64,000 bases of DNA from Ectopseudomonas composti (GCF_001567565.1 NZ_LSSW01000032.1:62001-126000); one strand, 5' to 3'; shown: positions 34,245 through 43,580, numbered from the stretch's first letter. A program made the numbers and translations. The notes: a model not told the origin generated them from the sequence alone.

Positions 34245-35451
34245 AGGTCACAACTCCATTGAACACGCGCTGGCGCAGACGCCCGGCCTGCACCGCGTAG
34301 GCCAGTTCGGCCGGTTGCCGGATATCCCACAGGCACAGATCCGCCGGGGCTCCGACAGCGATGCGGCCGAGGTCGGGTAGGCCGAGGGCGCGGGCGCCGT
34401 GGGCGGTCATGCCGGCCAGGGCTTCGCGTGGGGTGAGACGAAACAGGGTGCAGGCCAGGTTGGCCATCAGCGTCGGCATGCAGATTGGCGAGGTGCCGGG
34501 GTTGGCGTCGCTGGCCACGGCCATCGGTACGCCGTACTGGCGCAATAGCGCGATGGGCGGCAACTGGGTTTCGCGCAGCACGTGGAAGGCACCGGGCAGC
34601 AGCACGGCAACGGTGCCGGCCTCGGCCATGGCGCGCACGCCGGCCTCGTTGAGGTATTCGATATGGTCGGCCGACAGCGCGCCATAGCGTGCGGCCAGGG
34701 CACTGCCGCCCAGGTTGGACAGTTGCTCGGCATGGGCCTTGATGGCCAGGCCGTGAGCCTGAGCTGCCTGATAGATGCGTTCGCACTGCGCCGGGGAAAA
34801 GCCGATGCCTTCGCAGAATACGTCCACCGCATCGGCCAGTCCTTCACGGGCAGCGGCCGGGATCATCGCCTCGCAGACCAGGCTGACGTAGTCGTCGGCG
34901 CGGCCGGCATATTCCGGGGGCAAGGCATGGGCGCCGAGCAAGGTGGTGAGCACCCGCACCGGGCGCAGCTCGCCGAGGCGACGGGCCACACGCAGCATCT
35001 TCAATTCGTCGGCGACGGTCAGGCCATAGCCGGACTTGATCTCCAGCGTGGTCACGCCATCGGCCAGCAGCGCATCGAGACGCGGCAGGCTGGCGGCGAT
35101 CAGCTCGTCTTCGCTGGCGGCACGGGTAGCGCGCACGCTGCTGAGGATGCCGCCGCCGTTGCGGGCGATGGTTTCGTAGCTGACGCCTTCCAGGCGCTGC
35201 TCGAATTCACCGGCGCGGTCACCGGCGTAGACCAAGTGGGTGTGGCAATCGACCAGTCCCGGGGTCATCACGCCGCCACACCCGGCTTCGACTGCGCCTT
35301 GCGCCAGCGCCTCGTCGAAAGTGCGCGACGGCCACAGGCCGGCAATGCAACCGCCATCGACCAGCAGGTTCATCGCCTCGTCCAGCTGCGCCAGGCCATC
35401 GAAGACCTGCACATCGCGCCAGAGCTGTTTCGAGGTGGAATGCATCGGCAT
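34234..35451 (-). CDS. hutI: Imidazolonepropionase
   Basis: 405 aa amidohydrolase. The metal-binding DCHTHLVYAGDR, the GYGLT region and ASDANPGTSP are typical of HutI. It opens the imidazolone ring to give formimidoylglutamate. First gene of the leftward hut operon. GGAG lies seven bases before the ATG at 35451, and a HutC-type operator lies 20 bp upstream. Confidence 0.95.
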   Translation of the reverse strand: MPMHSTSKQLWRDVQVFDGLAQLDEAMNLLVDGGCIAGLWPSRTFDEALAQGAVEAGCGGVMTPGLVDCHTHLVYAGDRAGEFEQRLEGVSYETIARNGGGILSSVRATRAASEDELIAASLPRLDALLADGVTTLEIKSGYGLTVADELKMLRVARRLGELRPVRVLTTLLGAHALPPEYAGRADDYVSLVCEAMIPAAAREGLADAVDVFCEGIGFSPAQCERIYQAAQAHGLAIKAHAEQLSNLGGSALAARYGALSADHIEYLNEAGVRAMAEAGTVAVLLPGAFHVLRETQLPPIALLRQYGVPMAVASDANPGTSPICMPTLMANLACTLFRLTPREALAGMTAHGARALGLPDLGRIAVGAPADLCLWDIRQPAELAYAVQAGRLRQRVFNGVVTYAR

Positions 35452-35470
35452 GGGATTCTCCCGGCTTGTT

Positions 35471-35482
35471 TTGTATATACAA
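35471..35482. promoter_or_regulatory. HutC operator, hutI side
   Basis: TTGTATATACAA, a perfect 12-bp palindrome 20 bp before the hutI start codon. It matches the TGTATATACA core of HutC sites in Pseudomonas. Confidence 0.85.
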
Positions 35483-35654
35483 TATGAGTGGATTCAATCG
35501 GCGTCAAGCCAGCACAATCCGCATAAGTTCATGATCATGGGCATTAGCGAAGCGCTCCATGTCTATGCAAATAGCGCGCGATCCAGCTAACGGCCGCTAT
35601 TCAGAGACTCCACTATCATCTGCGGGATCAAAGCCGCTCGTCGCCCCGGCTATT

Positions 35655-35666
35655 ATGTATATACAT
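35655..35666. promoter_or_regulatory. HutC operator, hutD side
   Basis: ATGTATATACAT, a perfect palindrome with the same TGTATATACA core, 11 bp before the hutD start codon and 184 bp from the other copy. Binding here would block hutD ribosome access or promoter clearance. Confidence 0.85.
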
Positions 35667-35677
35667 TTGGAGAATCC

Positions 35678-36271
35678 ATGCCTTTCACCCTGCTCGATCC
35701 CGCAACTGCCCTGGCCATGCCCTGGAAGAACGGCGGCGGCATGACGCTGCAACTGGCCATCTCGCCAGCAGGCGCCGGCCTGGAGGATTTCGCCTGGCGC
35801 ATCAGCAGTGCTCAGGTGGCGGTGGGTGGTGCCTTTTCCAGCTTCCCGGGCATCGACCGCAGCCTGGCCGTGCTCGCCGGCAACGGCTTGCACCTGCAAC
35901 GCGAGGATGGCCAGGTCGAGACGCTGCATAGCGCTGGCGCCATAGCGGTTTTTGCTGGCGAAGAGGCCATCGACGCGCAACTGCTGGACGGCCCGATCAC
36001 CGACCTCAATCTGATGACCCGAAGAAGCGCCTGGACGCATCAGGTGCAGTTGCTGAAATGGCAGGGAACCCAGGGGCTGGAGAACGATGCCGCGGTACTG
36101 CTGCTGTGGAATGCAGCGCAGAGCGCAGTCGACGTGAATGCAGGCGGCGCGATGCACCACCTGGCGGCGGGCAATGGCCTGCTGATCGAGAACGAGCGCG
36201 GCCAGCTGTACCTGCAAGCGCAACGCCCCGCCCTGCTCTACCTGGCCAGGCTGAACCCGTGCACCTGCTGA
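35678..36271 (+). CDS. hutD: HutD-family protein
   Basis: 197 aa cupin-like protein. MPWKNGGGMTLQLAISP and FAWRISSAQV...FSSFPGIDRSL are the family hallmarks. In Pseudomonas HutD is needed for fitness on histidine and has been proposed to limit over-activity of the hut genes; the biochemical function is unclear. Divergent from the hut operon, with its own HutC operator. GGAG precedes the ATG. Confidence 0.92.
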   Translation: MPFTLLDPATALAMPWKNGGGMTLQLAISPAGAGLEDFAWRISSAQVAVGGAFSSFPGIDRSLAVLAGNGLHLQREDGQVETLHSAGAIAVFAGEEAIDAQLLDGPITDLNLMTRRSAWTHQVQLLKWQGTQGLENDAAVLLLWNAAQSAVDVNAGGAMHHLAAGNGLLIENERGQLYLQAQRPALLYLARLNPCTC

Positions 36272-36278
36272 AATGAAA

Positions 36279-36302
36279 AGCCCCGGCACGCGGGCCGGGG
36301 CT
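36279..36302. terminator. Bidirectional terminator between hutD and the acyl-CoA dehydrogenase
   Basis: AGCCCCGGC and GCCGGGGCT around ACGCGG, with outer AAATGA/TCATTT also complementary. Placed between two convergent genes; modest U-tracts both ways. Confidence 0.8.
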
Positions 36303-36323
36303 CATTTGGACGATGCCGCGTGA

Positions 36324-38102
36324 TCAGAACTGCGCAGCGTCCAGCAGGTACAACGATTCACTACCGGCCTTGACCGAGGCACTGAGCGAATGAATGCGCG
36401 GCAGCAGGCGAGCGAAGTAGAAGCGCGCGGTGCCCAGTTTGCTGGCGTAGAACTCGTCCTCGCCTTCCTTGCCCAGCGCAGCTCGCGCCATCAAGGCCCA
36501 CATGTAGGCGTAGGCGGTGTAGCCGAAAGCCTGCAGATACTCGACCGAGGCCGCGCCGATCTCGTTGGGGTTACCCTTGGCCTGCTCCAGCACCCAGGCG
36601 GTCAGCGCGTCGAGGTTGTCCACGGCAGCCGCCAGCGGCTGGGTAAATTCGGCCATGGAAGCATCGGCCGAGGCAACGAAGGCCCTGATCTCGTCGGCGA
36701 AATGCTTGTAGTAGCTACCGCCGCTGCCGACGATCTTGCGCCCCATCAGATCCAGCGACTGGATGCCGTTGGTGCCTTCGTAGATCTGGGTGATGCGACA
36801 ATCCCGGACAAGCTGCTCCTGGCCCCACTCGCGAATGAAGCCATGGCCGCCGAAGATCTGCTGGCCATGCACGGTGGTTTCCAGCGCCATGTCGGTCAGG
36901 AAGGCCTTGGCCACCGGAGTGAGCAGCGCTACCAGTTCGTCGGCACGCTGGGCGGTTGCCTTGTCCTCGCTGTACTTGGCGGTGTCGAGCTGCATGGCAA
37001 CGTAGCTGGAGAAGGCGCGACCGCCCTCGTTCAGCGCCTTCATGGTCAGCAGCATACGGCGCACGTCCGGGTGCACGATGATCGGATCAGCCGCTTTGTC
37101 CTTGGCCACCGGGCCGGTCGGGGCGCGGCTCTGGATGCGCTCGCGGGCGTATTCGATGGCGCTCTGGTAGCTGCGCTCACCCAGCGACAGCCCCTGGATG
37201 CCAACGCCCAGACGCTCGTAGTTCATCATGGTGAACATGGCCGCCAGGCCCTTGTTCACTTCGCCGATCAGGTAGCCGGTGGCGCCGTCGAAATTCATCA
37301 CGCAGGTGGCCGAGGCCTTGATGCCCATCTTGTGCTCGATGGAGCCGCAGCCCAGGGCGTTCTTCTCGCCCAGCGAACCGTCGGCGCCCACCATGATCTT
37401 CGGCACCAGGAACAGCGAGATGCCTTTCGGGCCAGCCGGTGCGTCCGGCAGCTTGGCCAGCACCAGGTGGATGATGTTCTCGGTCAGGTCGTGTTCGCCG
37501 CCGGTGATGAAGATCTTGGTGCCACTGATCTTGTAACTGCCATCGGCCTGCGGTTCGGCCTTGGTGCGGATGATGCCCAGGTCGGTACCAGCGTGCGGCT
37601 CGGTCAGGCACATGGATCCCGCCCAGACACCGGCATACATGTTCGGCAGGTACTGCGCCTTCAGCTCCTCGCTGGCGTGATTGAGGATCGACAGGCAAGC
37701 GCCAGCGGTCAGCATCGGATACAGGCCGAAGGACAGGCTGGCCGAGTTGACCATCTCCTCGACCTGCGCACCGATCACCTTGGGCATGCCCATGCCGCCA
37801 AAGTCAGGCGCGCCACCGACACCCACCCAGCCACCTTCGGCGTAGGTGCGGTAGGCCTCGGGGAAGCCAGCCGGGGTTTTCACCACGCCATCTTCCCAGG
37901 AGCAGCCTTCTTCATCGCCGCTGCGGTTCAGCGGGGCGATGCTGCCTGCGGTGACCTTGCCGGCCTCTTCGAGAATGGCGTTGGCAGTGTCTTCATCCAC
38001 CACCTCAGCCAGGGCCGGCAGCTCGGCCCAGAGCTTGGAGACTTCGAATACTTCATTGAGCACGAAGCGCATGTCGCGCAAGGGGGCTTTGTAATCGGCC
38101 AT
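36324..38102 (-). CDS. Acyl-CoA dehydrogenase, FadE type
   Basis: 592 aa, the long form with an extra C-terminal domain (residues 470-592) seen in pseudomonad FadE proteins. FAD and substrate motifs MCLTEPHAGTDLG and KIFITGGEHD are present, and MFTMMNYERLGVGIQG is in the core. It catalyses the first step of beta-oxidation. It begins MADYKAPLRDMRFV, almost the same as the paralogue at 39728-41533. In P. aeruginosa the neighbourhood of bioD contains PA0506-PA0508, of which PA0506 and PA0508 are characterised as FadE enzymes; this gene is a likely orthologue of one of these. Confidence 0.93.
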   Translation of the reverse strand: MADYKAPLRDMRFVLNEVFEVSKLWAELPALAEVVDEDTANAILEEAGKVTAGSIAPLNRSGDEEGCSWEDGVVKTPAGFPEAYRTYAEGGWVGVGGAPDFGGMGMPKVIGAQVEEMVNSASLSFGLYPMLTAGACLSILNHASEELKAQYLPNMYAGVWAGSMCLTEPHAGTDLGIIRTKAEPQADGSYKISGTKIFITGGEHDLTENIIHLVLAKLPDAPAGPKGISLFLVPKIMVGADGSLGEKNALGCGSIEHKMGIKASATCVMNFDGATGYLIGEVNKGLAAMFTMMNYERLGVGIQGLSLGERSYQSAIEYARERIQSRAPTGPVAKDKAADPIIVHPDVRRMLLTMKALNEGGRAFSSYVAMQLDTAKYSEDKATAQRADELVALLTPVAKAFLTDMALETTVHGQQIFGGHGFIREWGQEQLVRDCRITQIYEGTNGIQSLDLMGRKIVGSGGSYYKHFADEIRAFVASADASMAEFTQPLAAAVDNLDALTAWVLEQAKGNPNEIGAASVEYLQAFGYTAYAYMWALMARAALGKEGEDEFYASKLGTARFYFARLLPRIHSLSASVKAGSESLYLLDAAQF

Positions 38103-38276
38103 GGCACATCCTCGAAAACGGACTTACGTGAGATGACCGAGTTTACTTGAACAACTTTATAGACACATAGGGTCGTGTTGTGACCAATGATTCACGACAG
38201 GTCAGCAACTGTCTGATGTGAAAACACCTCTGCAGAACGACCAGTATTCCGTCACGACCATTCGTCCGCCAGGACC

Positions 38277-39596
38277 TCATTGGCCCCCTGACGCCAGCTT
38301 GACGGCGCCACGCCGATGCGAGGCGCTGCGTATGCAGTTGCGCCCGGCGGCCTTGGCGCTGTAGAGCGCCTTGTCCGCTTCCTTGATCACCTCCTGCGGC
38401 GTGCGCTGCTCGGCCTGCCGCTCGGCAACCCCCATGCTCACGGTCACCGAGACTTCGCTGGCTGTCTTGCCGGCGCGGCGCTGCTTGCCCTCACGATCAT
38501 CACGCGGCCGGCTCTGCGAGTCGCGCAGCTGCATGCGGTATTGCTCGATGGCCACGCGCACGGCCTCGATATGCGGCACGCATTGCTCCACGCTCTTGCC
38601 GGGAAACAGCAGGGTGAACTCCTCGCCACCATAGCGATACGCCTTGCCGCCGCCACCGACCTTGCGCAGCTGGCTGGCGACCAGACGAAGCACCTGATCG
38701 CCCACGTCGTGGCCGTGGGTATCGTTGAATTTCTTGAAGTGATCGACATCGACCATAGCGATCACGTAATCACGCCCCAGGCGTTGCAGGCGCTCGTTGA
38801 GCGCGCGCCGTCCAGGCAACCCGGTGAGCTCGTCACGGAAGGCCATCTGGTAAGCCTCGTGCGCCACCGCCGCCACCAGCATGAGCATCACCAGGCTGAT
38901 CATCACCTGCAGCGCGTTGGCCAGGATGAACACTTGCGGCAGCATCCACAGCAGGCCGAACAAACCCACCAGCTGCGCCGCATGCAGCGGGCGGGGGCGG
39001 CGCAGGTACTGCGCCAGCAGCGCAATGAACGCCAGCAGGAAGACCAGGTAGGACAGCTGCGCGAGACTCATCCAGGCACCGTGCAGCGAAGGCCAGTGGA
39101 TCTGCGCCAGCCATTCGGCGATGCCCTGTGGATAACGCCGCGCGAGCCCGACGGCCACCGCGCTGACGGCCAGCAGCACGAGCGAGCGGGCGAAGATGTC
39201 CTGCAGCAGATGCGAGCGCTCCTCCCAGCAACCGTAGAGGGCATAGAGCAGCGGCAGCAGCAGACAGATCAGATGGAAGACCAGCGCCGCATCGTCACGC
39301 ACCTGACCATTGTTACGAAAGTGATCGACCTGGATATCCAGCAGGAAGTAGCCGACATACAGCGCCAGCAGCAGAAACACTTCACGCTGACGACCATAGA
39401 CCAGACAGAAGGCGCCGCCGAGCAACAGCAGCAGGGTCGGCAGTACGTTGAACAGGGAGATGAAGAACTCGCTCAATACCGGCAAGCGCGCAGCCAGCAA
39501 TGCCCCTACCAGCAACGGCAGCGAGGAGAAGAAGTGGCTGAGGCGCAAATTGGCCAGACGTATCACGCTGACATCCTTGGCGAGAGATGCAGGCAT
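38277..39596 (-). CDS. Membrane diguanylate cyclase lacking an I-site
   Basis: 439 aa. Residues 15-240 hold about seven membrane helices with no recognised ligand domain. The GGDEF domain has DELTGLPGRR and an active YGGEEF. Five residues upstream there is GGGG instead of RxxD, so feedback inhibition is probably absent. A low-complexity charged insert (SQSRPRDDREGKQRRAGK) sits inside the GGDEF domain before EVSVTVSMG. It interrupts two acyl-CoA dehydrogenase genes in the same direction but has its own gaps on both sides. Confidence 0.89.
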   Translation of the reverse strand: MPASLAKDVSVIRLANLRLSHFFSSLPLLVGALLAARLPVLSEFFISLFNVLPTLLLLLGGAFCLVYGRQREVFLLLALYVGYFLLDIQVDHFRNNGQVRDDAALVFHLICLLLPLLYALYGCWEERSHLLQDIFARSLVLLAVSAVAVGLARRYPQGIAEWLAQIHWPSLHGAWMSLAQLSYLVFLLAFIALLAQYLRRPRPLHAAQLVGLFGLLWMLPQVFILANALQVMISLVMLMLVAAVAHEAYQMAFRDELTGLPGRRALNERLQRLGRDYVIAMVDVDHFKKFNDTHGHDVGDQVLRLVASQLRKVGGGGKAYRYGGEEFTLLFPGKSVEQCVPHIEAVRVAIEQYRMQLRDSQSRPRDDREGKQRRAGKTASEVSVTVSMGVAERQAEQRTPQEVIKEADKALYSAKAAGRNCIRSASHRRGAVKLASGGQ

Positions 39597-39661
39597 TCTG
39601 CCTGCTTCGCCTGTTGAAAACAGCGACAGGATGCGACATTCGCTTCAGTACCCGGCGCAAA

Positions 39662-39697
39662 AACGACAACGCCGCCCGAAGGGGCGGCGTTGTCGTT
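39662..39697 (-). terminator. Strong terminator after the second acyl-CoA dehydrogenase
   Basis: Perfect 16-bp arms, AACGACAACGCCGCCC and its complement around GAAG. Read leftwards, the stem is followed by TTTTTG. Confidence 0.9.
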
Positions 39698-39727
39698 CAA
39701 CCTAACGGATAGGGCATCGAGCCGATC

Positions 39728-41533
39728 TTAGAAGCCCAGAGCGAAGTGCTCTTCGTCCATGTCCATCAGGTTGCTGGCGCCGGACAGCATGGCTTCGACG
39801 TGCGTACGGGTACGCGGCAGGATACGTGCGAAGTAGAAGCGCGCGGTCTGCAGCTTGGCCTTGTAAAAAGCCTCGTCGTCGGTACCAGCTGCCAGTTTCT
39901 CGGCAGCCAGGCGCGCCATGTCGGCCCAGAAGTAGGCCAGGCAGGCGTAGCCGGAGTACATCAGGTAGTCCACCGACGCGGCACCGACTTCCTCGCGATC
40001 TTTCATCGCCGCCATACCGATCTTCATGGTGATGTCACCCCACTCCTTGTTCAGCTTGGCCAGCGGCTCGACGAACTCCTTGACGGCATCGTTGCCTTCG
40101 TTGGCCTGGCAGAACTTGTGCACGATCTTGGTGAAGTTCTTCAGGGCGCCGCCCTGCGTCATCAGCACCTTGCGGCCCAGCAGGTCCAGCGCCTGAACGC
40201 CGGTGGTGCCTTCGTACATCATGGAGATGCGGCAGTCGCGCAGATTCTGCTCCATGCCCCACTCGCTGATGAAGCCGTGGCCACCGTAGATCTGCATGCC
40301 ATGGGAAGCGGACTCGAAGCCCACCTCGGTCATGAAGGCCTTGGCGATCGGAGTCAGGAAAGCCAGCAGTTCGTCAGCGGCTTTCTTCTCTTCTTCGTCC
40401 TGGCTGTGCTGAACGATGTCCACCTGCTTGGCGGTGAAGTAGACCATGGCGCGGTTGCCTTCGGCGAACGCCTTCATGGTCAGCAGCATGCGGCGTACGT
40501 CAGGGTGCACGATGATCGGGTCAGCCGCCTTGTCCGGCGCTTTCGGGCCAGTCAGCGAACGCATCTGCAGACGCTCGCGAGCGTACTTGATGCCACCCTG
40601 GAAGCCGACTTCGGCGTGGGCCAGGCCTTGCAGCGCGGTACCCAGACGAGCGGTGTTCATGAAGGTGAACATGCAGTTCAGGCCCTTGTTGGCCGGGCCG
40701 ATCAGGAAGCCGGTGGCGCCATCGAAGTTCATCACGCAGGTGGCGTTACCGTGGATGCCCATCTTGTGCTCGATCGAGCCACAGGACACCGCGTTGCGCT
40801 CACCTACGCCGCCTTCGGCATTGGGTAGGAACTTGGGCACGATGAACAGCGAGATCCCCTTGGTACCAGCCGGTGCATCGGGCAGACGGGCCAGAACGAT
40901 ATGGACGATGTTGTCGGCCATGTCGTGCTCACCCGCGGAGATGAAGATCTTGGTACCGCTGACCTTGTAGCTGCCATCGGCCTGCGGTTCTGCCTTGGTG
41001 CGCAGCATGCCCAGGTCGGTGCCGCAGTGCGGCTCGGTCAGGCACATGGTACCGGTCCACTCGCCGGAGACCAGCTTGGTCAGGTAGACGTGCTGCTGCT
41101 CGGCGGTGCCGTGGGCGGAAATGGTGTTCATCGCGCCGTGGGACAGGCCCGGGTACATGCCCCACGACCAGTTGGCCGAACCGACCATCTCGCTGATGGC
41201 CAGGCCGAGGGATTCCGGCAGACCCTGGCCGCCGTGCTCGACGTCATGGGCCAGGCTCGGCCAACCGCCTTCGACGAACTGCTGATAAGCCTCTTTGAAG
41301 CCGGTCGGCGTCTTCACGCCGGACTCGCTCCAGGTGCAGCCTTCGGTGTCACCCACACGGTTCAGCGGTGCCAGAACCTGCTCGCAGAACTTGGCGCCTT
41401 CTTCGAGGATGGCGTCGACCATGTCCGGAGTGGCGTCCTGGCAGCCTGGCAGGCTCTGGTAGTGCGCTTCATAACCCAGCAGCTCGTCACGAACGAAACG
41501 AATGTCACGCAAGGGGGCCTTGTAGTCAGGCAT
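39728..41533 (-). CDS. Acyl-CoA dehydrogenase, FadE type (PsrA-controlled candidate)
   Basis: 601 aa from the ATG at 41533 (MPDYKAPLRDIRF); the frame to 41620 adds a tail foreign to the family. Same architecture as its paralogue, with MCLTEPHCGTDLG, KIFISAGEHD and FTFMNTARLGTALQG. Two PsrA-like boxes lie upstream at 41641-41667, so long-chain fatty acids probably induce it. Likely a PA0506/PA0508-type FadE next to the biotin operon, as in P. aeruginosa. Confidence 0.93.
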   Translation of the reverse strand: MPDYKAPLRDIRFVRDELLGYEAHYQSLPGCQDATPDMVDAILEEGAKFCEQVLAPLNRVGDTEGCTWSESGVKTPTGFKEAYQQFVEGGWPSLAHDVEHGGQGLPESLGLAISEMVGSANWSWGMYPGLSHGAMNTISAHGTAEQQHVYLTKLVSGEWTGTMCLTEPHCGTDLGMLRTKAEPQADGSYKVSGTKIFISAGEHDMADNIVHIVLARLPDAPAGTKGISLFIVPKFLPNAEGGVGERNAVSCGSIEHKMGIHGNATCVMNFDGATGFLIGPANKGLNCMFTFMNTARLGTALQGLAHAEVGFQGGIKYARERLQMRSLTGPKAPDKAADPIIVHPDVRRMLLTMKAFAEGNRAMVYFTAKQVDIVQHSQDEEEKKAADELLAFLTPIAKAFMTEVGFESASHGMQIYGGHGFISEWGMEQNLRDCRISMMYEGTTGVQALDLLGRKVLMTQGGALKNFTKIVHKFCQANEGNDAVKEFVEPLAKLNKEWGDITMKIGMAAMKDREEVGAASVDYLMYSGYACLAYFWADMARLAAEKLAAGTDDEAFYKAKLQTARFYFARILPRTRTHVEAMLSGASNLMDMDEEHFALGF

Positions 41534-41640
41534 AACGGTAAACCTCTGCGGTGGATTCCTAGTAGTTGGGGTGACCGTCTTGGCGGTCGCTCTCGGGATC
41601 ACTCCCGGCTGCCCGGCCACGAGGTTGCGGCCAAAGCAAT

Positions 41641-41667
41641 CAAACAGTCGTTTGAAACATACGTTTA
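41641..41667. promoter_or_regulatory. Tandem PsrA-like operators
   Basis: CAAAC-AGTC-GTTTG (41641-41654) abuts GAAAC-ATAC-GTTTA (41654-41667). Both fit the P. aeruginosa PsrA consensus (G/C)AAAC-N2to4-GTTT(G/C), the second with one end mismatch. They are 108 bp upstream of the acyl-CoA dehydrogenase start. Confidence 0.75.
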
Positions 41668-41702
41668 CGCCAACCCCTTGTCAAGCGCTGCCAATCGGCC
41701 AG

Positions 41703-42440
41703 CTACGCGACCAGATCGATGCGAGGCTGCGGCGCGGGCAATTCGCCCAGACGCCGATACAGATCAAGATTAGGCGCTGGCGGCGAAGCCTGCTGCGGCT
41801 GCTCGGTAGGCTGTTCATCGGCGGGGCGAGACGCGTCATCGGCCACCGCCTCCTCGCTGGCGCTGGTGGCCTCTGCACGCCGCAGCTCGGCCAGTTCGAC
41901 GCGGGCCTGCGCCGCTTGCGCCTGGGCCAGAGAGGCTACGCGCATGTCCTGAGGGGAAGGTTCGATGGGCGCAAGCGCCGCGCGCAGGACGATCTCCATC
42001 TTGCGCAGCGTCGCTTCGGGGTCGTTGGGGACGGGGGAGGTATCGATGCCGACTTCACCGGAAACGGCATAACGCTGCCCATCGGGGCCGCGCTTGAAAC
42101 TGTAGGTCGGCGCCCCCGCGTATTGCCCGCCGACGGCAGCATGCGCCTGCTCGTGGGTGCGCACCTCTCGGTCACGCTGAACGAGATCGGTGATTTCCAG
42201 CTGTTGCTGGCGCTGCTCCTGGGGGCTGGGCTCAGGCTCGCCTGCACGGCTCGATGGGCTGGCATCGCGATCCGCCTCGTCTCGACCGGAGGCCGGGGAG
42301 TCGGCCTGCTGCTCTTGCGACGCAGCGACAGGTGCCTGGTCGGCACGGGCAATGTCAGGGGAAACTTCGGGCGACAGCGGCCTTGCCGTACTGGCGGACG
42401 GCGCGGGAGTGAAAGGTGGCAGGCTGCTGCCGATCTGCAT
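41703..42440 (-). CDS. SprA-related putative metalloprotease-like protein
   Basis: 245 aa. A Gln/Glu/Pro/Ala-rich low-complexity N-terminal third is followed by the family core DREVRTHEQAHAAVGGQYAG at about 91-110, containing HEQAH, a zincin-like HExxH variant, then YSFKRGPDGQRYAVSGEVGID. The C-terminus is again Ala/Pro/Glu-rich. The family is named for SprA-like proteins; activity is unproven. It shares direction with the small rod-like gene upstream, 54 bp away. Confidence 0.8.
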   Translation of the reverse strand: MQIGSSLPPFTPAPSASTARPLSPEVSPDIARADQAPVAASQEQQADSPASGRDEADRDASPSSRAGEPEPSPQEQRQQQLEITDLVQRDREVRTHEQAHAAVGGQYAGAPTYSFKRGPDGQRYAVSGEVGIDTSPVPNDPEATLRKMEIVLRAALAPIEPSPQDMRVASLAQAQAAQARVELAELRRAEATSASEEAVADDASRPADEQPTEQPQQASPPAPNLDLYRRLGELPAPQPRIDLVA

Positions 42441-42494
42441 GAGCGCCCTCCTGCCCCGCTGCTGGCCGCATCCGCGCGGCCGGGGTGAGACGAC

Positions 42495-42794
42495 TTAAGC
42501 GCGGGTATCGATCAGGGTGCCCAGCACTTCGTCGGCCGTGTCGACGACGCGCGCATTGGCGCGCACTTCGTTTTCACCGACACGCAGTGCCACGAGGCTT
42601 TCGGTCAGGTCCGGGCGGCTACGCTCGGAAACCTGCGAACTCGGATTGACCTGATTCTGCGGCGGCGTCTGAGTGGTCTGTTGCGCGGGGTTGATGCTGC
42701 CGCTGGCGATATCACCGGCTGCCTGTTCGACACGGCGTTGCCCGGCCTGAATACCGTTCAAACCCGAATTGAATGCGTTGGCGGAGATTTCCAT
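42495..42794 (-). CDS. Small protein with flagellar-rod-like ends
   Basis: 99 aa. The N-terminus (ISANAFNSGLNGIQAGQRRV) and C-terminus (ANARVVDTADEVLGTLIDTRA, here cut at its key part VLGTLID) resemble the paired terminal helices of flagellar rod and hook proteins, with a Gln/Pro-rich linker between. No flagellar genes are nearby, so this may be a stand-alone relative. It lies between bioD and the SprA-family gene. Moderate confidence in the family, high that it is a gene. Confidence 0.72.
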   Translation of the reverse strand: MEISANAFNSGLNGIQAGQRRVEQAAGDIASGSINPAQQTTQTPPQNQVNPSSQVSERSRPDLTESLVALRVGENEVRANARVVDTADEVLGTLIDTRA

Positions 42795-42893
42795 CGGCAG
42801 CCCCCAGGGGGAAGTAGAACCTTGATACCTGTATTGAAGCAGAAACCGGCTAAAAAACGTACAGACAAAAGGCTATGGTCAGTTTGCTGGTTA

Positions 42894-43580
42894 TTACCAG
42901 CCGGCCAATAACTCGAGATTGAGGTGCTCCGCCACCGCCGCTGGCGTCGCCTCGGCCAGATGCGGCACACGCCCCAGACAGGGAGCCGGCAGGCGCTCGC
43001 TGAGAGTCGCCAGATTGTCTTCCAGGCGTGAGGTCTTCGGCTCGACGATATTGGCCACCCAGCCGGCCAACCTCAGGCCGTCACGCTCGATCGCCTCTGC
43101 ACTCAGCAGCGCATGGTTGATGCACCCCAGGCGCACACCCACCACCAGAATCACCGGTATGCCCAGTGCGATGGCCAGGTCCGACAGGTTCGCCTCACCG
43201 GCCAGCGGCACACGCCAGCCGCCCGCACCCTCCACCAGGGAGAAGTCCGCGCCCTTGTCCAGGATCGCCCGTACCGGCTGCAGCAGGCTGCTGACATCCA
43301 GTGCGATACCCACTTCGCGGGCCGCCAGGTGCGGGGCAATGGCCGGCTCGAAGGCCAGCGGGTTGACCTCCTCATAGCGCAGCGGCAATGAACACTGGGC
43401 GAACAGGGCCAGCGCGTCGTCGTTGCGCAGCCCGTCGGCGGTTCGCCTGCAACCCGAGGCAACCGGCTTGGCCGCTGCGGTGCTCAGGCCCTGCTGGCGC
43501 GCCGCATGGAGCAGGCCGGCGGCGATGGTGGTCTTGCCGATTTCGGTGTCAGTGCCGGTGACGAAGTAGGCTTGGGTCAT
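42894..43580 (-). CDS. bioD: Dethiobiotin synthetase
   Basis: 228 aa from the ATG at 43580 (MTQAYFVTGT). ATP- and CO2-dependent ureido ring closure on DAPA. The P-loop GTDTEIGKT is at 9-17, KPVASGC and VEGAGGW are typical. Last gene of bioBFHCD; a 14-bp gap separates it from bioC, with GGAG before the start. Downstream is the small rod-like gene. Confidence 0.95.
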   Translation of the reverse strand: MTQAYFVTGTDTEIGKTTIAAGLLHAARQQGLSTAAAKPVASGCRRTADGLRNDDALALFAQCSLPLRYEEVNPLAFEPAIAPHLAAREVGIALDVSSLLQPVRAILDKGADFSLVEGAGGWRVPLAGEANLSDLAIALGIPVILVVGVRLGCINHALLSAEAIERDGLRLAGWVANIVEPKTSRLEDNLATLSERLPAPCLGRVPHLAEATPAAVAEHLNLELLAGW

